DNA of 64,000 nt from Cordylochernes scorpioides (GCA_030710605.1 CP092884.1:18891483-18955482), one strand, 5' to 3'. Numbered from the stretch's first letter, positions 1 through 10,475 are shown. Translations and numbers: made by a program. Notes: generated by a model from the sequence alone, not told the origin.

Positions 1-968
1 TGATAGACAGGCTCTACATCGGTGACCCATACTAAGAATTAGGGAGTTTATCAGCTACTGTGGAATCAACGCCTACTCTTGTGTTAAGGCTGTTTCTAGC
101 TCATGAGTGTTTCTAGGAGGGGGTTGGAGGGATGAGATCCGCCGTCCTAGGTTGTCCCATACATGCTCAATGGGATTTAGGTCTGGGGATCGAGCTGGCC
201 AATTCATCCGAGCAATTGCATGGTTTTGGAGAAAAGTGTCGACCACACCAGCCCTATGTGGACGTGCATTATCATCCATTAGAAGAAAGTTTTCTCCCAT
301 TTCCAATGCTTGAGGCATCACATATGCTGCCAAGATCTCGTCTCGATACCTTTGTCCAGTCTGGGTTCCTTGCCGAAAAATATGGAGTGCTGTGCGACCG
401 CCCAAGAAGATTTCAGCCCAGACGATAAAACCTTGGCTTCTGTAGGGATCCCTTTCAACCATATTCCGGGGATTATTTCTGGTTCCTACCTCTCTCCAGA
501 CAAAGACACGACGAGAATCGCTGTTTAGAGAGAATCTGGACTCATCAGTGAACATTACACGCCTCCATTCATCTGGATTCCAGGCGACATGTTGTCTGCA
601 CCAAAGTTTCCTTGCTCTCTTCTGAGGTGGTGTCAATGGCACACAAATTATGGGTCGTCGAGCATAGAGGCCCTTCTTGTGAAGCCTTCTGCGTATTGTA
701 TCAGTTGATACTAAGACTCCTGTAGCTGCATTGGGGTTACTTCGTAGTTGCGATGCTGTACATCTTCTATTGCGACGCACAAGGAGACAAATAAGTCTTG
801 ATTTAACGTTGTGACCCTTGGCCGTTCTTGTCCGGGTGTTCTGGCAACATTAGCTGTCATTTGAAATTTTTTCCAAAACCTTGAGACAACGTTTCTTGTC
901 ACTCCAAGCCATCTTGCTACCTCTGCCTGTGATTGGCCTGCTTCCATCCTTCCAATAGCTTGCCATTT
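1..968 (-). pseudogene. Tc1-like transposase pseudogene (DD34E type)
   Basis: Cut-and-paste DNA transposase. The N-terminal part (minus strand, about 968 down to 780) encodes a helix-turn-helix, with residues such as GQSQAEVARWLGVTRNVVSR. A frameshift near 780 moves reading to a second frame covering 780-76, which carries the catalytic triad region: FTDESRF (first D), LLMDDNARPHRA (second D) and SPDLNPIEHVWD (E). The order and spacing are those of Tc1 transposases. A TAG at 73-75 interrupts the C-terminus, and in-frame protein-like sequence continues to base 1, with a further TAG, so the end of the gene is outside the window. With a frameshift and stops this copy cannot make active transposase. 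Confidence 0.85.
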
Positions 969-1269
969 TTTTCCTGTGATAAATGTTGCCTATAAGCCAT
1001 GAAAACTTTAAAAAACAAAAAGGTTCAATAAAAATCTAGTGGAGCGTAAAATTAGGACGCTTTGAGAAAGACTCGGGCACGTGCTGGAGGCGGAGTCAAC
1101 GTAGACGGTGGTATTTTGCATATTGCGAACAACTTTATTTGTTTTTCTGTTTTACATACTCTCTTAATTCATGGAAGCTTTTGTATATACCAAAACTTGA
1201 TATATATCCCTTAATATAACTTTTCTTTTTCTTAAACATGTGTTGTTCCTTTAATTTTGCGGACCAGTG
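1..1269 (-). mobile_element. Tc1-like DNA transposon, cut by the left window edge
   Basis: The sequence holds a decayed Tc1-family transposase on the minus strand and a plausible outer inverted-repeat end at 1242-1269 (reading inward on the minus strand CACTGGTCCGCAAAATTA), followed by TA at 1270-1271, the expected target dinucleotide. The opposite terminal repeat would lie left of the window, so the pairing of the two ends cannot be confirmed here. Bases between about 1000 and 1240 hold no reading frame and are taken as the element's untranslated end. Confidence 0.75.
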
Positions 1270-1271
1270 TA

Positions 1272-2139
1272 AAAACTTCTCTTAGTCTTGAGGTGATATC
1301 TCATTATTTCGGATGATATTTCTTTCCAACTTGATTGCATTTTTTTTTCATTTTTTTAATTTCTTGAAATCTTCGTTTGTGTCGATTTATTAAGTCCAGC
1401 GGTGACCCATAAAAGTATTACAAAGTTAGTGTTTATTAGTATTACGCATTAGCTACAATTTATAAGAAGTCGATAAAGGAGGACAGAAGGGACGACACCC
1501 TAGAATGTCGATTGGGTTCTGATTGACTTCCGCCGATCTGTCGCACTGCGCCACGCTGCGGTGATCATTTCCTAATTCCAGGCATGTTTGCCGACGGCGT
1601 GGTCTGTCATCCCAGCAGGCTGGAAGGAAGTCTCTCGGCTCCCACACTTTATGTCAGGATTGGCGAATAATTACTAAATTACCAGTCTACTGTCATGATC
1701 AGAAGTCAGAGAATGACTTCCTTCTTCATTTTTGGGAGAATTAATAAACACAACTTCATTTCTAATGAACCTTGAAATGAATGTTAATATCTGTACTATT
1801 TCCTGTGGCATTGGTGGGGTAAGGCTGGATACCCATGGGGCAAGTTTTACCCGTTACAATGCCATCATTTGCTGGAGCCTCTTGTAATATCTATATGGTC
1901 AAATGAGCTTTTGTATTCCTCATTGGTTTTACAGTTTAGCCCAGCTCATTAGCTATCCATCCTTCTAGGAACTTGAGGAGAACGATTTCATTGACACCAC
2001 ATCCCAATATTGACAACCGTTCCAAACATGTGGTTAACACTGAAGAAATTAATATTTAGGTAGAATCCTCATGCAAATAAGACACTTTCAAGGCTTTCTT
2101 CAATTCATCATCGCACCAAAATAATACCCTCTTTAATAT
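1272..2139. other. Intergenic sequence, no recognised gene
   Basis: AT-rich sequence with one more GC-balanced patch at about 1450-1670. No reading frame here resembles a protein I recognise. On the minus strand around 1535-1560 there is a string resembling a tRNA A-box, but no B-box in the right place. Confidence 0.5.
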
Positions 2140-2377
2140 TGTGGCGAAGAAATAATTTATTATTTAATTTAATTTAATTATTCAATTCAAATATTTGGAA
2201 ACAGATTTAAAATTTTACATTTTTAAAGCATCATTTAGTTGCCTAGATTGCTTGCTCGATATTCTCTAGCTGTAAATAGTTTGGTTGATTTGTTAATATT
2301 GTCGACTAGTCGCCGTGACGTCATCAATAAATACTTTCACACCTTCAGATATTCCAAGACCTGATTTCTACGCTACA
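2140..2377 (+). repeat. Possible old LTR (TGTGG...CTACA) with start of a gag-like frame
   Basis: The stretch begins TGTGGCG, ends GCTACA, contains an AATAAA near its 3' end (2326-2332), and is followed at once by ATATGGCTTCTGCACC, which could be a primer-binding site overlapping an ATG. The short frame after it stops after ten codons. No partner LTR was found in the window, so this is only a candidate solo LTR or truncated element into whose downstream part element A inserted. Confidence 0.25.
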
Positions 2378-2607
2378 ATATGGCTTCTGCACCAGAAGAC
2401 ATAGACAAGTAGTTCTCTTGATTATTTCCACCCTAGTTTGCAGAGACGGTCGACAGATGGGGATAATTTATGTTTCTATTTTGATGCAAGTGGTGATCCT
2501 ACTTTTGTTAGATCGATATCCTATCGGAAAAAAAATAAAAATAAAAAATCCATCAACAAGGAGAATCAATATCTAAAAATAAGGACAGGGGATAATATAC
2601 CTATGCA

Positions 2608-3285
2608 TGTGATATATGGGAAAAGGATCCTGAGAATCTTATCGACTCTCTATAATATAAAAAAAATGCTTGTCGACTTCACTGTGATAAAGTGCTTTGT
2701 CCTGAGAATCCTCGGGAGTGGATGGGATTTTGTATGTTTGGGCAGTCGTTATCAATGGCGGTGGATGAAAAAATCGGCACACTATATCGATTAATGAATC
2801 ACAAAACACCTCGGAATATTAATCATTGGCGGCTCGGGAAAGGAGATGGAAGGATTTTCGCGATTAAATTGGATTGAGATGACTCACATCTTGGACCTCG
2901 AGGCACTACTTTGAGAAGATGCACACATACGTCTTGACACACACGTTACCGACCGAACTCTGGTTGCCCCGCCCCCCGGCTTGGGTCATGTGGGACCCTG
3001 CTTGACCTTTGATTGGTCCCTGTCTCTGTCGGCCATGATGGTAAATTTGGTCGGGAAGAAGCTTTGCCTAACATCCCAATCTCTCAGGACATTCAACTCT
3101 GGAATATGAGGGCCTCTTTGTTCTAAGTGACCTAGATACACGACTTGGATCTGTCGTTCTTTTCTCTTCTACTTCTTCCATCTCCACGTCCTTTGACTGC
3201 CATCTTTATTTGAATCCATACAGAATACATTATATCCAACATGGTACATAATTATTTATTAGACAATATTCTTTATAATATTACA
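2608..3285 (-). repeat. 3' LTR of Gypsy element A
   Basis: Same length and nearly the same sequence as 9170-9847; the only differences I saw are two bases near 2931 (GATGCACAC here, GATATACAC in the other copy). The ends are TG...CA. Short frames inside the LTR occur identically in both copies and are not genes. Confidence 0.95.
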
Positions 3286-4295
3286 GATGCGCCCCCTATG
3301 AATAAGAATTTTAAAAGGGATCTGTATTAAATTCTGAAAAAAAAAATAATTTTTTGGGAAAGAAAAAAAAATAAAAATTTTTAAAATAGTGAGTGGTTAG
3401 ATACAATTGGGGAGAAAGTAAATGATGGAAATAAGTAATAAAAAGAAATTTGAGTAGATAGGGGTGCTTGCTAAACTAGGAAAAAATATGATAATTTTTT
3501 GGAGGAAAAAAAAAAATCTTGCCTGCATAGGTGTTCAATCTTGCTGTGTGGAAACCCACAGCAAGGGAAACTCTATGAGGTGCAATCCAAACAAAACATA
3601 TAAGACATTAACAGAAATAAAAAGAAAACTATAGACAATAAAATTTGGTGATGGAGGGGAAAAAAAAAAAAAAAGAAAAAAGAAATCTGATTAGCCTTTG
3701 GGGCGGTGAAAAAAATATAAACAAAACATAAAAAAAAAGAAATCAAAGCTCCTGTATGATAAACTGAAGGCTGATACATGAGAAGTATTGCGTCAGGTCA
3801 GTTGTTCATTCAGTTAGGACAAAACAAGGTTTAAACAATAAAAGGAAAAAATAAACTTGAGGTGATTAAGAAATTGAAAGGGTGATAGACATGGATGGTG
3901 GGAATAAAAAAAATAAAAATAAAAAAAAATAAAAGTGCTGGTTGTGTACAAGTCTTTTAAAATTGGTTAACAAAAATATACACAAAAGAAGAATATTTTT
4001 TTACATAACAATGTCCAATCTTTGTTTATTATAGGGTCGTAGGTCATAAGGTTGCCAAAACTATATAGGTGCGTGAATGTATGCGAGTGTGTGTGAGTGT
4101 ATGTTCCAGAAAGTAACTTTAAGTGTGGTGACACGCGAAAAGTGACGGCGGGTTTGTTTACATTCCGCAGGGAGGATGTGACGTCGGTCACGTGATCGGA
4201 AAGGACGTGACGTCGGCGCGGCGGAAGGTTTCTGTAAAGTGGACGCCAGCTGACAGCGGGGTGATCGACGAGTGTTTGTAAAGGTGGGGAGATTG
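3286..4295 (-). other. 3' untranslated segment of element A
   Basis: About 1 kb between the pol stop and the 3' LTR, inside the element. It is rich in homopolymer A and T runs, with a short GC-rich stretch at about 4130-4260 containing repeated GTGACGTC. Short frames here are low-complexity and show no env-like protein. Confidence 0.6.
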
Positions 4296-7200
4296 CTATT
4301 CGACTTGGCGCGCTCTAAAGAGGGTCTGGAAAATCTCTCCTATGATTTCACCTATTAGAGCGACCAAGGCATGACTGTGGACAAGGATGGTCCATAACTC
4401 CGGGAGAATTATTCCTATGGTTCGATGGATTAGTTCCACTACGGCGATGGTTATTTCGAATAGGGCTTCCTGTAGTTGGAAGAGACGGTTGGGCTGCAGT
4501 GTATAGACACTGACATACAGTAGGGTGGCCATGGGTAATAGTACAGTGGGTAGGATGAAAAGGTTGATGAGGTATAGGAGGTGGAACAAGGGGAAGGTTT
4601 TCACGTTACGAAAAAACCTTGCCTGTAAGGGAATTGGTTTGGGATCAGCCCTAACTGTAGGGATTGGGGTTTTAACTTTGGTTATATGGGTTGGACGGGA
4701 TATTGCAGGTTGGGGAATATCGCGTTGGGCGATAATGTTACATTGTGGGTCAACAGGGGTGGTAGTGGTACAATTGCCTATTGTAGGAGCAAAGCGCTCA
4801 ACTGTAAAGAGGTCTGGGGTGAGGTGCTCGAACAGTGGTGGTAGCGTCCTAGATTGGGGTTTAGCAGGGTGTGGTATCAGAGTGGGAGGTGCGATATAAC
4901 GAATATTTTCGTTATAGTACTGTAATTTATTTACATGGACTGTGTCGGTATTCCGATTTAGAGGTTGGTTGGGTCGGTTTATTCTCACCACGTTGGGAGA
5001 GATGATCTCTAAGATCTCGTAGGGACCCGTGAAATACGGAGCCAGTTTGCCTGTATTGGGGTGATGGTAAACTTTTACCAACACGAGATCTCCGGGTTCA
5101 AAATGGGGTGTCTTATGTTGTTGGTCGTAGGCATGTTTGTCTTTGAGGTGCTTGGCCTGGGTACGTTCATGGGCTATCCGTCGGGCTGTGGTTAAAACGG
5201 GGTAGGGGTTTACATGCTCAGTGAGCTCGGGAGGTAGAACGCCGAACATCAGGTAGCCAGGTGGGAACCCGGTAACTGAGTGGGGCGTGTTGTTATACAC
5301 CACAGTAACGCGCTTCGCCAGCTTAGTCCATGCGGCTTTGGGGTTTTCCAAATGGAGTAACCTTAGTTTGCCTGTTAAGGTAGCGTTCAGGCGCTCGCAT
5401 AGACCATTAGCTTGGGGGTTGTTACTGGTGGTGAGCAGGGGATGGATGTTCCTGTTAATCAGGAACTTCCTGAACTTTGGTGAGGTGAACGCAGGCGCTC
5501 TATCCGTGAGTAGGCGTTTCGGAGAGCCGTCCTGCAACACTCGCTTTATCACCTGTTGATAGGTGGTGATGCTGGTAGATTTTGAGGGGAAGGTCCACGT
5601 GTAGCGCGAAAAGTGATCCACCACAACGTGGAGGTAAGCTTTGGCGTTACCATATTTGGCAAGTCCAGCTATGGTGTCGAGGGCGACCAGATCAAAAGGC
5701 TGAGTGGCCACAGGAAGTTGTCCTAGTTCCCCAAACGTGGGACCTCGAGGGGGTTTTGTTGACTGACAGATGGCGCAGGCTTTGGTGGTTTTGGAGATGT
5801 CTTCTGACATCCCCTTCCAGTAGTACTGGGGAGAGATGAGCCTGGTCATCTGGGATATGCCCGGGTGGTTGTACCGACTGTGCACCTTTGTTAGTAGGTC
5901 GGGAACGAGGGCGTCAGGGACGACAATTTTGGTTACACCTCTACGCTTTAGGGTTTGCAGTCCGTTTCGATCAATGGTCAGTTTAGATTCTCCCGAAGGA
6001 GTGAGTTGGTGGTTCTTAATGATGGTGGCGTCTAAGAATCCACAAAACGGGTTACGGGATAGGAGGTCCGCTTCATGTTGTAGTGATCCTTTTATGTAGC
6101 GGACTTCGTATTCGTAACACGATAACCTCAAACTCCATCGGAATAATCTGCCTGACGGGTTTTTGATCGTCTTCAGCCACTGCAGTGCGTGATGGTCAGA
6201 AAATATGGTGAATTTTCTGCCCATTAGATACACACGGAACTTCTCCACGCTCTCGACAATGGCGAGGCATTCTAGTTCGGAGATGGTGTAGTTCCGCTCG
6301 TGTACACGCAGAGCGCGGCTGAAATATTGGACTGGGTAGGCCTTCCCAGTGGAGTGGACTTGTTTGAGGACGCCTGCAATGCCAAGTGTTGATGCATCGC
6401 AATATACCTGGCATGGTAGTTCATCCTTGTAGAGGTGCAATACGGGGTGTTGTGTGAGGCTTTCCTTCAGGCTGGTGAACGCCTTTTGGCATTTGTCATC
6501 CCAGTCCCACGTCACATCCTTCTTGAGAAGGTTGTTGAGTGGGGTCCGCAAACGGGCATAGTCCGGGATGAACTTATTATAGACGTTCACGGCGCCTAAG
6601 AAGGATTGCAGCGTTTTGCGATTGTTCGGGGGTGGGATAGCGTGGATTACGTCGGTATTGCGGATAAGTGGGGTGGTGGTACCAGCGGTGATTGTGTACC
6701 CCAGAAATTCGATGGTCTGCCTAAAAAACTCGCATTTGGTGAGGTTGAGTTGCAAGTTCTCCGCGTCGCAGAACGCGAAAAACTTGCGCAGGTGTTCTTG
6801 GTGTTCCTCCAGTGTCTCCGAATAGATGACGAAGTCGTCAAAATAGTGCGCCACACAATCAAGTCCGTGCCCCTGCAGGACCTGATTGATTGCCCTTTCA
6901 TAGATCTGTGGACTGGTCTTAAGTCCGAAAGGCAATCGGGTGGGCTGATACAACCCGTCTATCGTGGCGAAGGCCAACAGTGGTCGAGAATCAGGGTGTA
7001 TCGGCACTTGCCAATATGCGGAGGAGACGTCGGCAGTCGAGAAATACTTGGCCCGCGCGAGACGGTCCAGTATATCTTCGATCCTCGGGAGTGGATGGAC
7101 ATCGGAGCTTATGACCTCGTTCACCTTCCTATAGTCGATACAAAACCTTTTGGTCTTGTCTCGCTTGGTCACTAGGGTGACCGGGCTAGAGAAAGGGGAG

Positions 7201-8159
7201 TAGGACGGCTCAATGATGTCATTATCCAACATCTGTCGGATCTGACTGCGTATTTCCCGTTGGTCGCATATCGGTACCCTATATGGGCGGATGGTGACGA
7301 CTTTGTCGGAGTTGGTGGCGATTCTTACTGGGGGAACCTTTAGGCATGGGACCGCGAATTTGTTCCGGGAGAACACGTGTTGGTATTGGCGCAATAGCGC
7401 CGGGAATTGAGGTGGATACGGTGGCTGCGGTTGATTGTCTATGGGGATCCCTGGGAGGTGTTCTGGTGATAATGGGTGGTGTGTGTGGTACATGGAATGG
7501 TGTGTGGAATGGGGATGTTTGGGTGTATGGTGAAGGTGATCCGTTTGGACCTTGGTGGGGTGTGAGAGGTTGGCATTGGGTGGTTGTTCTGGTACCTTGA
7601 CCCTATAATAAGAGCAGTTGGCTCTAAAAAAGTTCTTTGATTGGACATGGTGCGGTGGTTGGGTGAGTCCCTGGGTTGTGGACGTGTTGTCCGAAAAATG
7701 CGCATATTGGGTATTGTTGGCGGAAGGCGGAAAAATAGTGTGGGCCTTGCATAGGTCCGCCTGGCATTCCCAATATGTGCACCTTTCGGGCAACACAGCA
7801 AAGTGGTAGGTCAGGGGCGACAAAGGTGCGTCGAGTTGGTACATAGTGCCATGTGCAAAATCGATTTTTAATTTGAATTTACGGAGGGTATTAATACCAA
7901 GTATTCCAAATGGTAGAGGGGCGTCCACCACGTGGAATACTTCGTTTTGGGTTATGGCATGAATGGACAGGGGGAAGGTAATCTGGCCTATTGTTGGCAC
8001 GTGGCCATCTATTGTCTGTAAATTTACTATTTTTTTAGTTATTAAATTTAGGTCAGGGAAATTATTCTTTAAATTTTTATATATGGCACATGACACTAGG
8101 TTAACGGACGCACCCGTGTCTATCAGGAATGGTAGGGACAGTCCATGGGAGATTGGCAG
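4296..8159 (-). CDS. Pol polyprotein of Gypsy element A (PR-RT-RNase H-IN plus hydrophobic tail)
   Basis: Encodes the enzymes for reverse transcription and integration. The open frame overlaps the end of gag in the +1 frame. Protease shows DTGAS (bases 8109-8120 encode DTGA) and later ILG. Counting from the Met codon at 8096, RT covers about residues 310-430, with FCIDYRK and the catalytic YFDD at 418-421; RNase H follows at about 565-640 (YCDAS, ELECLA, FSDHH). Integrase has an HHCC zinc region at about 739-777, then the catalytic core (LVALDT, LLTDRA, NPQANGLCERLN). A roughly 100-residue C-terminal tail is strongly hydrophobic and could span a membrane several times, which is unusual for Pol. 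YFDD in place of YVDD or YLDD is uncommon but occurs in the group. No stops or frameshifts are seen. Confidence 0.93.
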   Translation of the reverse strand: MPISHGLSLPFLIDTGASVNLVSCAIYKNLKNNFPDLNLITKKIVNLQTIDGHVPTIGQITFPLSIHAITQNEVFHVVDAPLPFGILGINTLRKFKLKIDFAHGTMYQLDAPLSPLTYHFAVLPERCTYWECQADLCKAHTIFPPSANNTQYAHFSDNTSTTQGLTQPPHHVQSKNFFRANCSYYRVKVPEQPPNANLSHPTKVQTDHLHHTPKHPHSTHHSMYHTHHPLSPEHLPGIPIDNQPQPPYPPQFPALLRQYQHVFSRNKFAVPCLKVPPVRIATNSDKVVTIRPYRVPICDQREIRSQIRQMLDNDIIEPSYSPFSSPVTLVTKRDKTKRFCIDYRKVNEVISSDVHPLPRIEDILDRLARAKYFSTADVSSAYWQVPIHPDSRPLLAFATIDGLYQPTRLPFGLKTSPQIYERAINQVLQGHGLDCVAHYFDDFVIYSETLEEHQEHLRKFFAFCDAENLQLNLTKCEFFRQTIEFLGYTITAGTTTPLIRNTDVIHAIPPPNNRKTLQSFLGAVNVYNKFIPDYARLRTPLNNLLKKDVTWDWDDKCQKAFTSLKESLTQHPVLHLYKDELPCQVYCDASTLGIAGVLKQVHSTGKAYPVQYFSRALRVHERNYTISELECLAIVESVEKFRVYLMGRKFTIFSDHHALQWLKTIKNPSGRLFRWSLRLSCYEYEVRYIKGSLQHEADLLSRNPFCGFLDATIIKNHQLTPSGESKLTIDRNGLQTLKRRGVTKIVVPDALVPDLLTKVHSRYNHPGISQMTRLISPQYYWKGMSEDISKTTKACAICQSTKPPRGPTFGELGQLPVATQPFDLVALDTIAGLAKYGNAKAYLHVVVDHFSRYTWTFPSKSTSITTYQQVIKRVLQDGSPKRLLTDRAPAFTSPKFRKFLINRNIHPLLTTSNNPQANGLCERLNATLTGKLRLLHLENPKAAWTKLAKRVTVVYNNTPHSVTGFPPGYLMFGVLPPELTEHVNPYPVLTTARRIAHERTQAKHLKDKHAYDQQHKTPHFEPGDLVLVKVYHHPNTGKLAPYFTGPYEILEIISPNVVRINRPNQPLNRNTDTVHVNKLQYYNENIRYIAPPTLIPHPAKPQSRTLPPLFEHLTPDLFTVERFAPTIGNCTTTTPVDPQCNIIAQRDIPQPAISRPTHITKVKTPIPTVRADPKPIPLQARFFRNVKTFPLFHLLYLINLFILPTVLLPMATLLYVSVYTLQPNRLFQLQEALFEITIAVVELIHRTIGIILPELWTILVHSHALVALIGEIIGEIFQTLFRARQVE

Positions 8160-8160
8160 A

Positions 8161-9156
8161 CTAATTGTCAGGTTGACGAAAGGCCTGGTCAGTAGGCCTA
8201 CCTGCTGGCTGCTGGTCTGGGGCTCCCTTGGTTATCCCAGTGGCTTGTGCGCGTGACGCTTGGTGATGGGGCTGGGCTCGCGGCCGTTGTTCCGCTAGTT
8301 GCGCGGAGCGCGCTGCTCGTGCGTCTCCGGAGGCACGGGGCAACTGCGGGGCTTGTCTGAGACGACACTCAGAGTGCCAGTGTAGTCCACCACAAAAACG
8401 GCAGTCTGTTGGCGGGGTCGACCTGGTTGGCACTGTTCTTGGACTAGGTCGCACCGGTGCGTAGGGGCCCAGTAGGGGTGGTGCGTGCTCGTCTGGGTGC
8501 CTTGGAGATGGTGCGCCGCTGCCGCGGATCCGCTGCACCAGCCGGAACCATGCACCTAGGTTCTCTGGCGGCACAATGCGGACGAGGCGCTGGTCGGAGG
8601 GTGGCAGCCCCTCGGTGAGCGTCTCCAAGATGACCTCTTGCGGGAGGCCCAGTTGTAGACCCAGCGCGGTCTTATTCCGATAGTATTCTTCCAGGTTGGG
8701 CTGTCCGGCCAGCTTCATGGAGAAGTATTGGGCATACGTGGCCTCATTGGTCTCCGGATAGAGATCCAGGAAGGTCTGTCTCACCTGGATGTAATGTTGG
8801 GTCTCCATCCGAAGCCTCCTGAAGTGTTCTAGTGGTTTGTTGTTCAGGTAACGGGGTAGGCGGAGCACTTTTTCCGTGTTGGTGAGACCATCCCAGTCTG
8901 TTTTCTGGTCATATGTCCGAAAGAACTGTGCGGCTGGGTAGGTCCCGTCGAAGCTCTGGACTTCTATCTCCGTCCGATGGGTCACGCGGTCGCTGGTGGT
9001 CTGAAGGGCAGATAAACACGCCGCGAGGCGTGCCAAGACGGCCGGCAACTCTGCCGACGGAGGGGGTGGTTCTATTTTGGGAGTACTTACGGCGGGGTTG
9101 TTTTCTCCCTCTGCGGTGTATTCCTCCGCGTCTTGCGTTTCGTTTTTCTCGTCCAT
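8161..9156 (-). CDS. Gag protein of Gypsy element A
   Basis: Structural protein of the intracellular particle, 331 residues from the ATG at 9156. The middle part resembles Gypsy capsid regions (runs such as FFRTYDQKTDWDGL and LGLPQEVILETLTEGLP). Near the C-terminus, CRFCGGLHWHSEC makes a CX2CX3HX4C zinc knuckle, one residue shorter than the standard CX2CX4HX4C. The N-terminus is acidic and the C-terminal 70 residues are rich in Arg, Pro and Gln, suitable for binding RNA. The stop at 8161-8163 lies within the open pol frame, so Pol is probably made by +1 (or -2) frameshifting; no specific shift site was identified. Confidence 0.88.
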   Translation of the reverse strand: MDEKNETQDAEEYTAEGENNPAVSTPKIEPPPPSAELPAVLARLAACLSALQTTSDRVTHRTEIEVQSFDGTYPAAQFFRTYDQKTDWDGLTNTEKVLRLPRYLNNKPLEHFRRLRMETQHYIQVRQTFLDLYPETNEATYAQYFSMKLAGQPNLEEYYRNKTALGLQLGLPQEVILETLTEGLPPSDQRLVRIVPPENLGAWFRLVQRIRGSGAPSPRHPDEHAPPLLGPYAPVRPSPRTVPTRSTPPTDCRFCGGLHWHSECRLRQAPQLPRASGDARAARSAQLAEQRPRAQPHHQASRAQATGITKGAPDQQPAGRPTDQAFRQPDN

Positions 9157-9169
9157 CCTGTCGACTCTC

Positions 9170-9847
9170 TGTGATATATGGGAAAAGGATCCTGAGAATC
9201 TTATCGACTCTCTATAATATAAAAAAAATGCTTGTCGACTTCACTGTGATAAAGTGCTTTGTCCTGAGAATCCTCGGGAGTGGATGGGATTTTGTATGTT
9301 TGGGCAGTCGTTATCAATGGCGGTGGATGAAAAAATCGGCACACTATATCGATTAATGAATCACAAAACACCTCGGAATATTAATCATTGGCGGCTCGGG
9401 AAAGGAGATGGAAGGATTTTCGCGATTAAATTGGATTGAGATGACTCACATCTTGGACCTCGAGGCACTACTTTGAGAAGATATACACATACGTCTTGAC
9501 ACACACGTTACCGACCGAACTCTGGTTGCCCCGCCCCCCGGCTTGGGTCATGTGGGACCCTGCTTGACCTTTGATTGGTCCCTGTCTCTGTCGGCCATGA
9601 TGGTAAATTTGGTCGGGAAGAAGCTTTGCCTAACATCCCAATCTCTCAGGACATTCAACTCTGGAATATGAGGGCCTCTTTGTTCTAAGTGACCTAGATA
9701 CACGACTTGGATCTGTCGTTCTTTTCTCTTCTACTTCTTCCATCTCCACGTCCTTTGACTGCCATCTTTATTTGAATCCATACAGAATACATTATATCCA
9801 ACATGGTACATAATTATTTATTAGACAATATTCTTTATAATATTACA
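9170..9847 (-). repeat. 5' LTR of Gypsy element A
   Basis: Partner of 2608-3285. In element orientation this is the upstream LTR and should carry the promoter. The element's gag ATG lies only 13 bases beyond its inner edge (9157-9169). Confidence 0.95.
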
Positions 9848-9976
9848 TGCATATAATATAACTCTATATATTTCTTTTTTCAAATTTCTCAATTACTCAA
9901 CATTTTAAATTCAGATTTATTTACTCTTCTTCTTATCCATGTAAGCTCTACATCTCTTGGGAGCATCTTTTGCATA
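9848..9976. other. Spacer between elements A and B
   Basis: About 125 bp of AT-rich sequence between the TGCA duplication of element A and the GCATA duplication of element B (9972-9976). No gene seen. Confidence 0.7.
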
Positions 9977-10368
9977 TGTTTCGTTTTATTCTAACATAGG
10001 TAGCAGAAGGCAGCGCGCGGCGGTAGAGCTACGTCATCGCTGACCAATGGGAGGCCAGCTGGCGGCACCGCCAGGGGGAGCTCGCCACCTTCTAGAATAT
10101 TCTTCTTGCCACGTCGCCACTAGAGAACTATTCCTTTCAGAGCTGCGGCTTTAATTCATTTGTAAATTCTTTAAAATATTCAATGTAAAGAAAAATAAAA
10201 TAAATTCATTTGTAAAGCTTGGGATGATTGCCTGACCAAGATAAGTAAACTTATTTCTTTAAACTAGTATAAACATTATATTCAATTAAGCCTAACGAGA
10301 AAAAATTGTTTTGTAAACAATAATTCTGATTTTCCTACTTGCGTATTTGCCAAGTGGGAAACAAAACA
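9977..10368 (+). repeat. 5' LTR of BEL element B
   Basis: Pairs with 15614-16005; differences noticed are TTGCCACGTC versus TTGCCATGTC and GAGAAAAAAT versus GAGAACAAAT. Confidence 0.95.
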
Positions 10369-10369
10369 T

Positions 10370-10387
10370 TGGTGCCGAAACCCGGGA
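10370..10387 (+). promoter_or_regulatory. Primer-binding site, tRNA-Phe(GAA)
   Basis: TGGTGCCGAAACCCGGGA is complementary over 18 bases to the conserved 3' end of eukaryotic tRNA-Phe including CCA. It starts one base after the LTR. Minus-strand DNA synthesis of the element would start here. Confidence 0.85.
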
Positions 10388-10475
10388 ATAAATCTATTAA
10401 ATAATTATGTAAATATAAATAATTATAATTCATTTTGAAATATATTATTAAAATTAATAATAGCAAAAATTAAAG

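Larger units (their letters stand above)
2608..9847 (-). mobile_element. Ty3/Gypsy LTR retrotransposon A, complete
   Basis: Two direct repeats of 678 bp (2608-3285 and 9170-9847), each running TGTGATATAT to TATTACA on the plus strand, flank a minus-strand gag and pol. The four bases TGCA precede the left copy (2604-2607) and follow the right copy (9848-9851), which is the target-site duplication. PR, RT, RNase H and integrase follow in Gypsy order. A purine-rich stretch (minus strand AGGGGGCGCATC) abuts the 3' LTR at 3286-3298 and may serve as the polypurine tract. I saw only two LTR differences (near 2931), so the insertion is young. Gag and pol lack internal stops, so the element may be autonomous. 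Confidence 0.95.

Noticed and set aside
1453-1647. Short minus-strand frame and A-box-like string near 1540-1560
   Set aside because: No B-box at tRNA spacing and no recognisable protein.
2438-2877. Plus-strand frames across the left LTR of element A
   Set aside because: The same frames recur in the right LTR; they are LTR sequence, not genes.
6606-7175. 189-codon plus-strand frame within element A
   Set aside because: Antisense shadow of the well-supported RT frame.
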